Shown: piece after piece, positions 36,043 through 41,923 of the stretch | Layout: every line of letters begins with the position of its first letter | Position numbering within the stretch: position 1 is the stretch's first letter | Assembly: GCF_014636295.1 (NCBI RefSeq) | Contig: NZ_BMEC01000023.1 | Location: 1-41,923 of the forward strand | DNA length: 41,923 nucleotides | Reading direction: 5' to 3' | Origin: Marivirga lumbricoides | GTDB taxonomy: Bacteria; Bacteroidota; Bacteroidia; Cytophagales; Cyclobacteriaceae | The notes under the pieces: generated by a model | What the model saw: only the letters and a program-made list of their open reading frames with translations | Told to the model about the DNA's origin: nothing | Database searches by the model: none | Program-made: the position numbers and the translations under genes

Positions 36043-37533
36043 TTAGTAAGACCAACCTTTTCTGTAAGGTCTTTTTACGTAATCTTCAGCCGCTTTTTTT
36101 GCATTGATTGTTTCGTATTTAGTGTCAAATCTTGGATCACCATCTACTACCTTAAAGCTATCAGTGCTTACCACTCTTATTTGTTCATCCTCACCAATGT
36201 TAGTGATTTTCATGTTCTTGGCATCCCAGTTCAGCTTTCTTCGTAAATCCTGAAGCCTTACTGCAAGGTTACCTGCCACTACCACCTCATTTAAAGGACC
36301 GGCATAGCTGAAGTTTGAGCTTGGTTGTACTCTGTTTTTCTTGTTTTCTTTAGCTGCTCTTACCCAATCCATTTCATGGCCACCTTCCATAGCTTTAGGG
36401 ATTCTTCTCAATTCATTAGTTACCGGAGGTGGGTTATCTTCTCTTCCAATAATAAATGGATCCATTGCGTAGGTTCCGCAAATAAGAGTGCCTTTAGTAC
36501 CATAAAAAATAGCACCACCCCAGCCTCTTTGATCACCCGGGTACATACCTTCTTTTAAGCCTTCGGGTCTGTCGGGTTTCAGTCCGCCATCATACCAGGT
36601 AAACTCTACAGCTGGCATATTAATTTTACCTTTTTTAGGTCTTTCACCGAAGTAATAAGTTACTTTTTCAGCCATAGGGGCACTTTCTGTATTCACTTGT
36701 GTGGAAGTAGCTTCAAATGCATAAGGGAAACCTAACTCTAGAGCTTTATAAACAGGATCCATAATATGGCAAGCCATATCTCCTAAGGCTCCTGTACCAA
36801 AATCCCACCAGGCACGCCAGTTCCACGGTGTATAAGCAGGGTGGTAAGGCCTTTCAGGTGCAGGGCCGAGGAATAAATCCCAATCCAAAGTACTTGGTAC
36901 CGAAGCAGATTCTGTAGGACGTTCCAATCCCTGTGGCCAGATAGGCCTGTCAGTCCATGCGTCTACTTTAGTTACATCACCAATTTCACCATTCCAAATC
37001 CACTCGCATACTTTGCGCATGTCGTCTGATGAATTTCCCTGGTTACCCATTTGGGTAGCTACACCAGTTTCTTTTGCTATTTCAGCCAGCTTTCTTGATT
37101 CGTATACTGAATGAGTAAGAGGCTTTTGAAGATAAACATGCTTACCAGCTTTCATGGCATCTCTTGCTGATACATAATGCGTGTGGTCAGGAGTTGCGAT
37201 TACCACAGCATCAATTTCTTTGTCCATTTCCTCCATCATTTTACGATAATCCTTGTACTTTTTTGCTTTAGGATAATCGTCAAAACATCTTTTAGCATAT
37301 TTCCAGTCAACATCTGCTAATGCCACAATGTTCTGTGAATTCATGTTTCTCAAATTAGCACGGCCCATTCCGCCAATGCCTATTCCTGCTATATTCAGCT
37401 TATCACTGGGAGCTGTGTAGCCCAGTCCGGAGACCACATGGCTGGGTACAATTGATATACCCGCAGTTGCTAAACCCATATTTCTTATGAATTTGCGTCT
37501 GCTCAAGCCACTTTCTTTTTCTAAATCGTCCAT
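36043..37533 (-). CDS. Tat-exported Gfo/Idh/MocA-family oxidoreductase
   Basis: This 496-residue NAD(P)-dependent oxidoreductase has a twin-arginine signal (LSRRKFIRNMGLATAGIS, residues 10-27). The Rossmann motif is IAGIGIGGMGRANLRN, followed by family motifs VVIATPDHTHYVSARDAMKAGKHVYLQKPLTHSV (catalytic Lys in QKPLTH). The C-terminal domain contains the typical DFGTGALGDMACHIMDP block. Periplasmic members of this type often dehydrogenate sugars to 3-keto sugars or modify glycans. The substrate is not known. The neighbouring DUF1080 lipoprotein supports a 3-keto-sugar role. Confidence 0.93.
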   Translation of the reverse strand: MDDLEKESGLSRRKFIRNMGLATAGISIVPSHVVSGLGYTAPSDKLNIAGIGIGGMGRANLRNMNSQNIVALADVDWKYAKRCFDDYPKAKKYKDYRKMMEEMDKEIDAVVIATPDHTHYVSARDAMKAGKHVYLQKPLTHSVYESRKLAEIAKETGVATQMGNQGNSSDDMRKVCEWIWNGEIGDVTKVDAWTDRPIWPQGLERPTESASVPSTLDWDLFLGPAPERPYHPAYTPWNWRAWWDFGTGALGDMACHIMDPVYKALELGFPYAFEATSTQVNTESAPMAEKVTYYFGERPKKGKINMPAVEFTWYDGGLKPDRPEGLKEGMYPGDQRGWGGAIFYGTKGTLICGTYAMDPFIIGREDNPPPVTNELRRIPKAMEGGHEMDWVRAAKENKKNRVQPSSNFSYAGPLNEVVVAGNLAVRLQDLRRKLNWDAKNMKITNIGEDEQIRVVSTDSFKVVDGDPRFDTKYETINAKKAAEDYVKRPYRKGWSY

Positions 37534-37576
37534 ATTAGTAGTTTTGATAATTTGTTTTAATTGGAATGAAATTAGA

Positions 37577-37635
37577 AAATCCTTTTAAGAAAACATAACA
37601 TATTATTGCGAATTTAAATTTTGCTAAAAGGATTT
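37577..37635. repeat. 11-bp inverted repeat upstream of the Gfo/Idh/MocA gene
   Basis: AAATCCTTTTA (37577-37587) and TAAAAGGATTT (37625-37635) are exact complements 37 bases apart, 44 bases upstream of the start codon. They could be an operator or leader hairpin. The remainder of 37534-37885 is AT-rich and shows no gene. Confidence 0.4.
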
Positions 37636-37885
37636 AGCTATTAACTAATTGATTTACAGTATAAAATTTGCATATTTTACAAGGTTTACATTTTACTCAG
37701 ATATTGATAAACGCATATATTTTAGGATAAGTGGTTGAAGAAGTGTTTGGGGATATTGTCTTTAATAGGGGAGGGAAGAGGGCTCTGGTTTATTCAATAG
37801 TAAGACTTTGATATTAGCTCTTAACTTTCATGGTGATTTGCCAGAAATGTTGTTTGCAATAAAAGACAATATTTAAAGCTTATGC

Positions 37886-37920
37886 ATAAAAAAAGCCTCT
37901 CGAAATCAATCAAAAGGCTT
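37886..37920 (-). terminator. Hairpin terminator reading leftward
   Basis: AAGCCT (37893-37898) pairs with AGGCTT (37915-37920), with seven T following on the minus strand. No minus-strand gene ends immediately before it; the nearest is the methyltransferase at 38325. It may be a leftover of lost sequence. Confidence 0.5.
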
Positions 37921-38243
37921 GGTTTAAAGTTCCTTACAAAAAATATGGTGGTGAATGGATAGATAACAATGATAGCATAGAAGAACATTTAGTACAATAT
38001 CGTTTGCTGTGGGTATGGGGTCGTTATGAAGACGGTGTTACTTCAAAACAAGTGATGGAGGCAAAAAAAGACAGAAACAGCATTAAGGAATCGATGCAGC
38101 CCCTTTCAGGTATTGTAAGAACTACGGATGATTATATAATAGACGACAAGGAAGCGGGGTTTGATAGGCTGAGCATGATTGTCGAATTTGTTGCAACAGT
38201 TGCAGATTTGAGAAATTATAAGATTAACAACATATTAGAATGA
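37890..38243 (+). pseudogene. Orphan reading frame without ATG start, probable gene remnant
   Basis: The frame is open for 117 codons from 37890, including YGGEWIDNNDSIEEHLVQYRL and WVWGRYEDGVTSKQ, and ends with LRNYKINNILE. The composition looks protein-like, but no ATG occurs in frame. TTG at 38004 is the first plausible start and would drop the conserved-looking front part. A terminator hairpin overlaps its beginning. I do not recognise the family. It is most simply the 3' part of a gene whose start was lost when the accessory patch formed. Confidence 0.45.
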
Positions 38244-38293
38244 AGAAGCGGAAGAGAAGAGAACATATCAAATGTCATGATAGATAAAAAATA

Positions 38294-38324
38294 GAGAGCT
38301 TAATTACCGAAGCTCTCGATTTTT
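38294..38324. terminator. Bidirectional terminator between remnant and methyltransferase
   Basis: GAGAGCTT (38294-38301) pairs with AAGCTCTC (38310-38317) around eight bases. T-rich tracts follow on both strands, suiting the convergent neighbours. Confidence 0.8.
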
Positions 38325-39026
38325 TTATGTTTCAATTTTATGCTCATTTATTCTCTTCTTTGCTACCTTATAATAATGCTCATCCTTTTCTATTGCAATG
38401 AAATTTCGCCCAGTATTCATAGCTGCCACAGCTGTGGTGCCTGACCCAACAGTGGGGTCGAGTATAACATCCCCTTTATTCGAATAATATTTTATTAGCG
38501 TCTCCACCAATTTGACAGGTTTCTGCGTGTGATGCAGAGCATTTTGATATTTATCACTCTTAAATTTCAGCACAGACCGTGGATATCTTTCCGTAGAATC
38601 GTAATCCTTAAATTCTACTACCTTATTCCAAATATCCGATTGAATGGATTTTCGGGAATCAGCCTTAACTGTTTTCCTTGCGTGACCTTGGGATTTAATA
38701 GGATTGTACGTTGGTAAGGCTCTATAAAACACCAAAATGTTTTCATGGGTGCGCAAAGGCATCTTATTAGCATTGTAAAAACCCGTCTGATGGTGCTTTT
38801 CCCAAATTAATTCATATCTGAATATTTTTTTTTGAGACAGTGCTAATTCTTTGTCGAACGGACTTTGTGCAAATAATACTATGGCAGCATTTTTCTTACA
38901 AACTCTCAAGAACTGTTCCCACATCGGCTCGAAAGGGATTAGCTTATCCCACTTGGCGTTACTGACAGCATAAGGAAGATCTGCACAGATCATATCAATG
39001 GAGCCATCAGGAATGGCTTTCATCAC
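38325..39026 (-). CDS. Beta-class DNA methyltransferase (N6-adenine/N4-cytosine type)
   Basis: This enzyme methylates an exocyclic amino group in DNA. The motif order, catalytic motif IV DLPY (ADLPYAVSNAKWD) first and SAM motif LDPTVGSGTTAVAA late, is that of beta-class enzymes. The first ATG (39026) gives 233 residues, but the conserved start of this family (NHVYKGDCLKVM) lies just upstream in the same frame without an ATG. That frame continues for 22 codons to the TGA ending the ribbon-helix-helix gene. The true start may be a non-ATG codon, or the two were one protein. No restriction enzyme is adjacent, so it looks like an orphan or phage-type methylase. Confidence 0.88.
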   Translation of the reverse strand: MMKAIPDGSIDMICADLPYAVSNAKWDKLIPFEPMWEQFLRVCKKNAAIVLFAQSPFDKELALSQKKIFRYELIWEKHHQTGFYNANKMPLRTHENILVFYRALPTYNPIKSQGHARKTVKADSRKSIQSDIWNKVVEFKDYDSTERYPRSVLKFKSDKYQNALHHTQKPVKLVETLIKYYSNKGDVILDPTVGSGTTAVAAMNTGRNFIAIEKDEHYYKVAKKRINEHKIET

Positions 39027-39089
39027 TTTAAGACAATCACCCTTATAAACGTGGTTAGGCTTTAATTTGGAATTTAAATAAGCAGGCAG

Positions 39090-39299
39090 TCACTGCGGTT
39101 TTCTACCAACGGCAGGTTTTTTATATCCTTTAGGATAGGGATCAAATTCCTTGTTTTTGTAATGATCTTCCAAAATATTTTGCAACACATCCTTGATACT
39201 GCGCCTGCTCCAAAATGCATCTTTTTCTAATTTATCAGCAAGTTCTGCATCTAAGACAAAAGTTTTTCTTACCTGTTCAATTTGATCAGTTTGAGACAT
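39090..39299 (-). CDS. Small ribbon-helix-helix-like protein
   Basis: This 69-residue protein starts MSQTDQIEQVRKTFVLDAELADKL, with a ribbon-helix-helix-like segment (RKTFVLDAELADKLEKDAFWSRRSIKDVLQNILEDHY) and a basic proline-containing tail. The start at 39299 is chosen because a -7-type box TATGTTTG lies at 39342-39335, over the earlier ATG at 39341. It is in the same frame as the methyltransferase and separated from it by one TGA. A DNA-binding or regulatory role is inferred. Confidence 0.6.
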   Translation of the reverse strand: MSQTDQIEQVRKTFVLDAELADKLEKDAFWSRRSIKDVLQNILEDHYKNKEFDPYPKGYKKPAVGRKPQ

Positions 39300-39331
39300 T
39301 CTTAAAAGTTTAAAATTAGTATAATTGAAGG

Positions 39332-39430
39332 ATGCAAACATACAATATTTTTAATATGCATTCTATCTATTTAAGAAAAAAAGATATAAGAATGTGTTGA
39401 ATATGTATAAAATGTATTCATGCAAACATA
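39332..39430. repeat. Direct repeat ATGCAAACATA in the divergent promoter region
   Basis: The 11-mer occurs at 39332-39342 and 39420-39430. Read on the minus strand each contains TATGTTTG, a match to the -7 box TAnnTTTG. A further TAAATTTG lies at 39439-39432. The repeats could be tandem promoters or operator sites for the ribbon-helix-helix protein. The remainder of 39343-39544 is AT-rich without a gene. Confidence 0.4.
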
Positions 39431-39544
39431 TCAAATTTAGAGTATACATGAGATTGATATGATTTCTCAATTTTATAATTAGCATATTTCGAGAATATAG
39501 ACTATATTGTATCATAAATAGGTTAAAGCTAAAAATGACACAAT

Positions 39545-40168
39545 ATGGATATTTGTATATATGGCAGAGTAAGCAGTGAGGGACAAGATTACAATCGGCA
39601 ATTAATTAACATAAAAAAAGTTGCCAAAGAACGGAATTGGAATGTTAGAAGAATATTTACTGATAAAATATCAGGTAATGTTCAGTCGGACAGTAGACCA
39701 GCTTTTAAGCAAATGGTTGAATACATGGAGAGCAATGGTATTACTATTGTGGCGGTATCAGAGGTATCGAGGTTATCTCGAACTGTTTTGGGAGTTCTTC
39801 AAACCGTTGAAACCTTACATAAAAATGGGATAGGAGTTTATGTTCAACAGTTCAATATGATTTCTCTTGAGCGTAATATAGAGAACCCGATGGTGATGTT
39901 GCTACTTCAAGTTCTTGCAATGGGAGCGCAGATGGAAAATTCCATTAGAGCAGAAAGACAGGCTCAGGGTATTGAAATCGCAAAATTAAAAGGTAAATAC
40001 AGTGGTAGAAGTAAGGGAGCGAAAAAATCAAGGACTGCTTACCTCAATGATTATAAGGATGTCACAGAGCTACTTGAAAAAAGTGATTTATCATTAAGGA
40101 AAATTTCAATTCTGACAAATCATTCAATTAATACAGTTCGAAAAGTTAAGAAATTATTGATCAATTAA
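39545..40168 (+). CDS. Serine recombinase (resolvase/invertase family)
   Basis: This 207-residue small serine recombinase has the catalytic Ser in YGRVSSEGQ (near residue 10), DKISGNVQSDSRPAFKQM and the EVSRLSR arginine motif (around 73-79). A long E helix (MENSIRAERQAQGIEIAKLKG) and a C-terminal HTH (LRKISILTNHSINTVRKVKKLL) follow. It would resolve cointegrates or invert DNA between res-like sites. A paired site was not found with confidence nearby. It marks this region as accessory. Confidence 0.92.
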   Translation: MDICIYGRVSSEGQDYNRQLINIKKVAKERNWNVRRIFTDKISGNVQSDSRPAFKQMVEYMESNGITIVAVSEVSRLSRTVLGVLQTVETLHKNGIGVYVQQFNMISLERNIENPMVMLLLQVLAMGAQMENSIRAERQAQGIEIAKLKGKYSGRSKGAKKSRTAYLNDYKDVTELLEKSDLSLRKISILTNHSINTVRKVKKLLIN

Positions 40169-40196
40169 TATTGGTAACGATTTGCTTTTAAATCTT

Positions 40197-40538
40197 TCAA
40201 ACCTTAACATATTCCTCCCAATTAAAGAGGTTTCTGTACTCCTCCATAAAATCCTTGGAAAACTTCACGTGGATAGCATGGAAGGTTGAATATTCGTCAA
40301 ACGCTGATTTGACTCCAAAACAGTATTCACCTGGTTTCCTATTCAGAAGGCATATGTGGATTTCATTCTCCAAATCTCCTAATCTTACAACCTTATCTAA
40401 TAAATGATCCTTAGCATCCTTTAGTAAAGTTATTTTAACAGTATACAGTACTGAGTCATTTATAAATCTGAATTCGGTAAATTCATCATAATTAAGTCTC
40501 TCGATACTTTTATTGAATTGGTGTGAAAAAGAGATCAT
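40197..40538 (-). CDS. Hypothetical protein, second gene of a small overlapping pair
   Basis: This 113-residue protein has mixed alpha/beta character with a beta-rich middle (SVLYTVKITLLKDAKDHLLDKVVRLG and IHICLLNRKPGEYCFGVKSAFDEY). I do not recognise the family. It overlaps the 54-residue gene upstream by four bases (ATGA). The gene order, size and tight coupling fit a toxin following an antitoxin, but no toxin motif is visible. Confidence 0.6.
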   Translation of the reverse strand: MISFSHQFNKSIERLNYDEFTEFRFINDSVLYTVKITLLKDAKDHLLDKVVRLGDLENEIHICLLNRKPGEYCFGVKSAFDEYSTFHAIHVKFSKDFMEEYRNLFNWEEYVKV

Positions 40539-40699
40539 GATGATTGCTTAATTTTTAATACCCTTTCTGTATATGCCTTGACGATTAATGAAAACAAATC
40601 AATCTTGCTAAGACTATTAATTCTTCCTTTTTTCATCAGATGTATTCGCACCTCTTCAATTTTAATATAATCCTCTTCTCTTATTTTAATACTTTTCAT
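40535..40699 (-). CDS. 54-residue protein, ribbon-helix-helix-like (possible antitoxin)
   Basis: The sequence MKSIKIREEDYIKIEEVRI continues with LMKKGRINSLSKIDLFSLIV and ends VLKIKQSS. A short basic beta strand followed by two helices is the layout of ribbon-helix-helix antitoxins. Its stop overlaps the start of the 113-residue gene (ATGA). A dyad TATATATC/GATATATA lies just upstream, between this gene and the divergent one. Confidence 0.55.
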   Translation of the reverse strand: MKSIKIREEDYIKIEEVRIHLMKKGRINSLSKIDLFSLIVKAYTERVLKIKQSS

Positions 40700-40727
40700 A
40701 AGCGGTAGAAACGTTCCTTTTTCTACT

Positions 40728-40764
40728 TATATATCAGAGTGTGGGGTGCCTTTTTTGATATATA
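40728..40764. repeat. Inverted repeat in a divergent promoter region
   Basis: TATATATC (40728-40735) and GATATATA (40757-40764) are exact complements 21 bases apart, between two divergent genes (starts at 40699 and 40783). This is a good position for an operator of the small ribbon-helix-helix-like protein. Confidence 0.45.
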
Positions 40765-40782
40765 CTTAAAAAAGAAAACAGA

Positions 40783-41373
40783 ATGAAAGTTATTGTCAAT
40801 AACCACGGCATTAAGGATATAGATGAACAGGATATTTATCCATCCTACCTTCATCCTCATGCCTATATTCAAGAAGGTTCAGAAAAGAAATATTTGCATT
40901 GCGCACAATTCATAAAGGGTATTAATATGTATTCTACTTATTATGCACAAAACCATTGGAAGAATTATTCAGGAGAAGTTTATGACTGTGATAGTAAAAG
41001 CAAGATTGATTTTAACAAAAAAGTAGTATTCCAAAATTATGTTCTTAATAATGATGAAATTATTCCTGCGGACAAATTGGAATTTCTTGGTATGATTAAT
41101 TTTGAATTTGCCTCTGAACATTTTTTTAAAATTTCCGAAGGCATTTATCCTGTCTACAAGAGCGAAGATGTCGAAGCTATTATAGATTTTGGTCAAGAAT
41201 TTGCTGTTTTTAAGCTTTATAGTTTAAAGGATTTCGAATACTTTCAGGTGGAACCCAATAGAAATATCTGTTGGCATATCAAAGATGGAATAGAGCAAGC
41301 GTTTATCTCTGAAAATCCTGTTACTAATTTGGTGAAGGATTATAGAGTAGCTAAGATTCAATTTCTGCTTTAA
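40783..41373 (+). CDS. Hypothetical protein
   Basis: This 196-residue soluble protein has no signal peptide or membrane segment. It starts MKVIVNNHGIKDIDEQDIYPSYLHPHAY and contains many aromatic residues and Asp/Glu (FEFASEHFFKISEGIYPVYKSEDVEAIIDFGQEFAVFKLYSL). I do not recognise a family. It resembles in composition immunity-type or phage-island proteins, but that is only an impression. Divergent from the small overlapping pair. Confidence 0.6.
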   Translation: MKVIVNNHGIKDIDEQDIYPSYLHPHAYIQEGSEKKYLHCAQFIKGINMYSTYYAQNHWKNYSGEVYDCDSKSKIDFNKKVVFQNYVLNNDEIIPADKLEFLGMINFEFASEHFFKISEGIYPVYKSEDVEAIIDFGQEFAVFKLYSLKDFEYFQVEPNRNICWHIKDGIEQAFISENPVTNLVKDYRVAKIQFLL

Positions 41374-41435
41374 ATATAGGAGGATAATTTTATCACCATT
41401 TAAATTCCCAAATACTAAATGACTTATTGATCTTA

Positions 41436-41804
41436 TTATTCATCTAACCTATAATCAGTTTTTCCTGGGAAAATAATTAATTGGTCTGATTTGCTAATAA
41501 TTTCCTCATTCACCATTAATTCATACTCATCTTCTGAGAACACATCAATGGCTTTGTAGATGCCTTTATTCTTCAACCTTCGTAATGAAGTTAGTTTTTC
41601 TGAATTTTGATTGAAAAAATAAGCTAAATAATTTTTTGACAGCGGAAGGAATACTTCTGTGTCATTGCTAAATAAACCTATTTTCCCCTCTGATTGATTT
41701 GGCTCAAATGTAACGGGATTATCTGATGTTAAAAATTGCTTATCTTCGGGTGCCTCAATAATTACAAGATTGAATGTTTTTAAATATTGAAATATGGTAA
41801 CTAC
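41436..41804 (-). pseudogene. C-terminal remnant of a DUF4238 protein
   Basis: The frame encodes about 120 residues including FLTSDNPVTFEPNQSE and VFLPLSKNYLAYFF, a pattern I recall from DUF4238 (the TSDNPV core followed by a strand with PLS). It ends LIIFPGKTDYRLDE. Upstream it meets a stop at 41805-41807 and then transposase sequence in another frame, so the N-terminal part typical of the family is gone. It was probably cut by insertion or deletion linked to the IS66 remnant. Confidence 0.6.
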
Positions 41805-41923
41805 TCAGGTACCAAATTAGCAGTAATAGCCAAGCAATCAAATATGTTTTTGTTTCTTTTGATAATGGTATCTATTACAGACCTGATAATTGCGAAAGAA
41901 CGTGCACCGGATTCAGATCTAAA
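41801..41923 (-). mobile_element. IS66-family transposase, C-terminal end (partial)
   Basis: The 40 codons before the stop at 41801-41803 read FRSESGARSFAIIRSVIDTI, then IKRNKNIFDCLAITANLVPE. The FRS...GA..FA.IRS.I.T pattern with a helical tail is the usual C-terminus of IS66 transposases. The rest lies beyond the right edge. The DUF4238 remnant begins immediately after, with no room for a full terminal repeat, so the insertion sequence itself may be truncated here. Confidence 0.65.

Noticed and set aside
39090-39092. TGA read as selenocysteine
   Set aside because: No selenocysteine machinery or convincing SECIS hairpin is visible, and the position is a tail-linker, not a redox site.

Overview
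The window is Bacteroidota DNA, most likely from the Cytophagales. The evidence is the low G+C, promoters of the TTG-N20-TAnnTTTG type, Bacteroidota-specific families (VirE-N/BT4734-like primase, DUF3987, a Cys-rich peptide beside CusA) and CheB-CheR-PAS-kinase hybrids. The genus cannot be fixed from sequence alone.

Left part (1 to about 19,404) is an integrated accessory element, almost all on the minus strand. Its right edge is the 3' end of mnmE, next to a tyrosine integrase and an excisionase-like gene. Reading along the minus strand it holds the integrase module (16,687-19,144), two small HTH proteins and two replication-type genes (VirE-N-like and PriCT-DUF3987). Then comes a defence operon: XRE regulator, hsdM, hsdS, DUF3800, BECR-type RNase, hsdR, rhuM and a long prokaryotic Argonaute. 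The Argonaute stop codon overlaps the start of a Fur-family regulator, followed by a Cys-rich secreted peptide and a CusA-type metal exporter that runs off the window. The left end of the element is outside the window. The defence operon looks like a type I restriction system with extra effectors. An RNase is enclosed between hsdS and hsdR, recalling PrrC in hsd loci, and an Argonaute without visible catalytic residues sits at its end.

The most unusual signal is a family of two-hairpin palindromic elements inserted in frame inside two replication genes. There are two 78-bp copies in the DUF3987 gene and one 54-bp copy in the VirE-like gene. All three lie in the same reading frame, are flanked by TTT on both sides, and have stems that change in a compensatory way. 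They resemble Rickettsia palindromic elements in behaviour but not in sequence.

Middle part (19,387-37,533) is ordinary chromosome: mnmE, a quinone-type oxidoreductase, ligA-(DUF6913-like)-dapA, an alpha/beta hydrolase, a polyprenyl synthase, a three-gene signalling cluster (CheB-CheR-PAS-kinase, REC, REC-PAS), fmt-folA, and two sugar-related secreted proteins (DUF1080 and a Tat-exported Gfo/Idh/MocA oxidoreductase).

Right part (about 37,890-41,923) is a second, more degraded accessory patch. It has an orphan frame without ATG, a beta-class DNA methyltransferase separated from a ribbon-helix-helix protein only by an in-frame TGA, a serine resolvase, a possible two-gene toxin-antitoxin unit, an unknown protein, a DUF4238 remnant and the C-terminus of an IS66-type transposase at the edge. 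No tRNA, rRNA or CRISPR array was seen.
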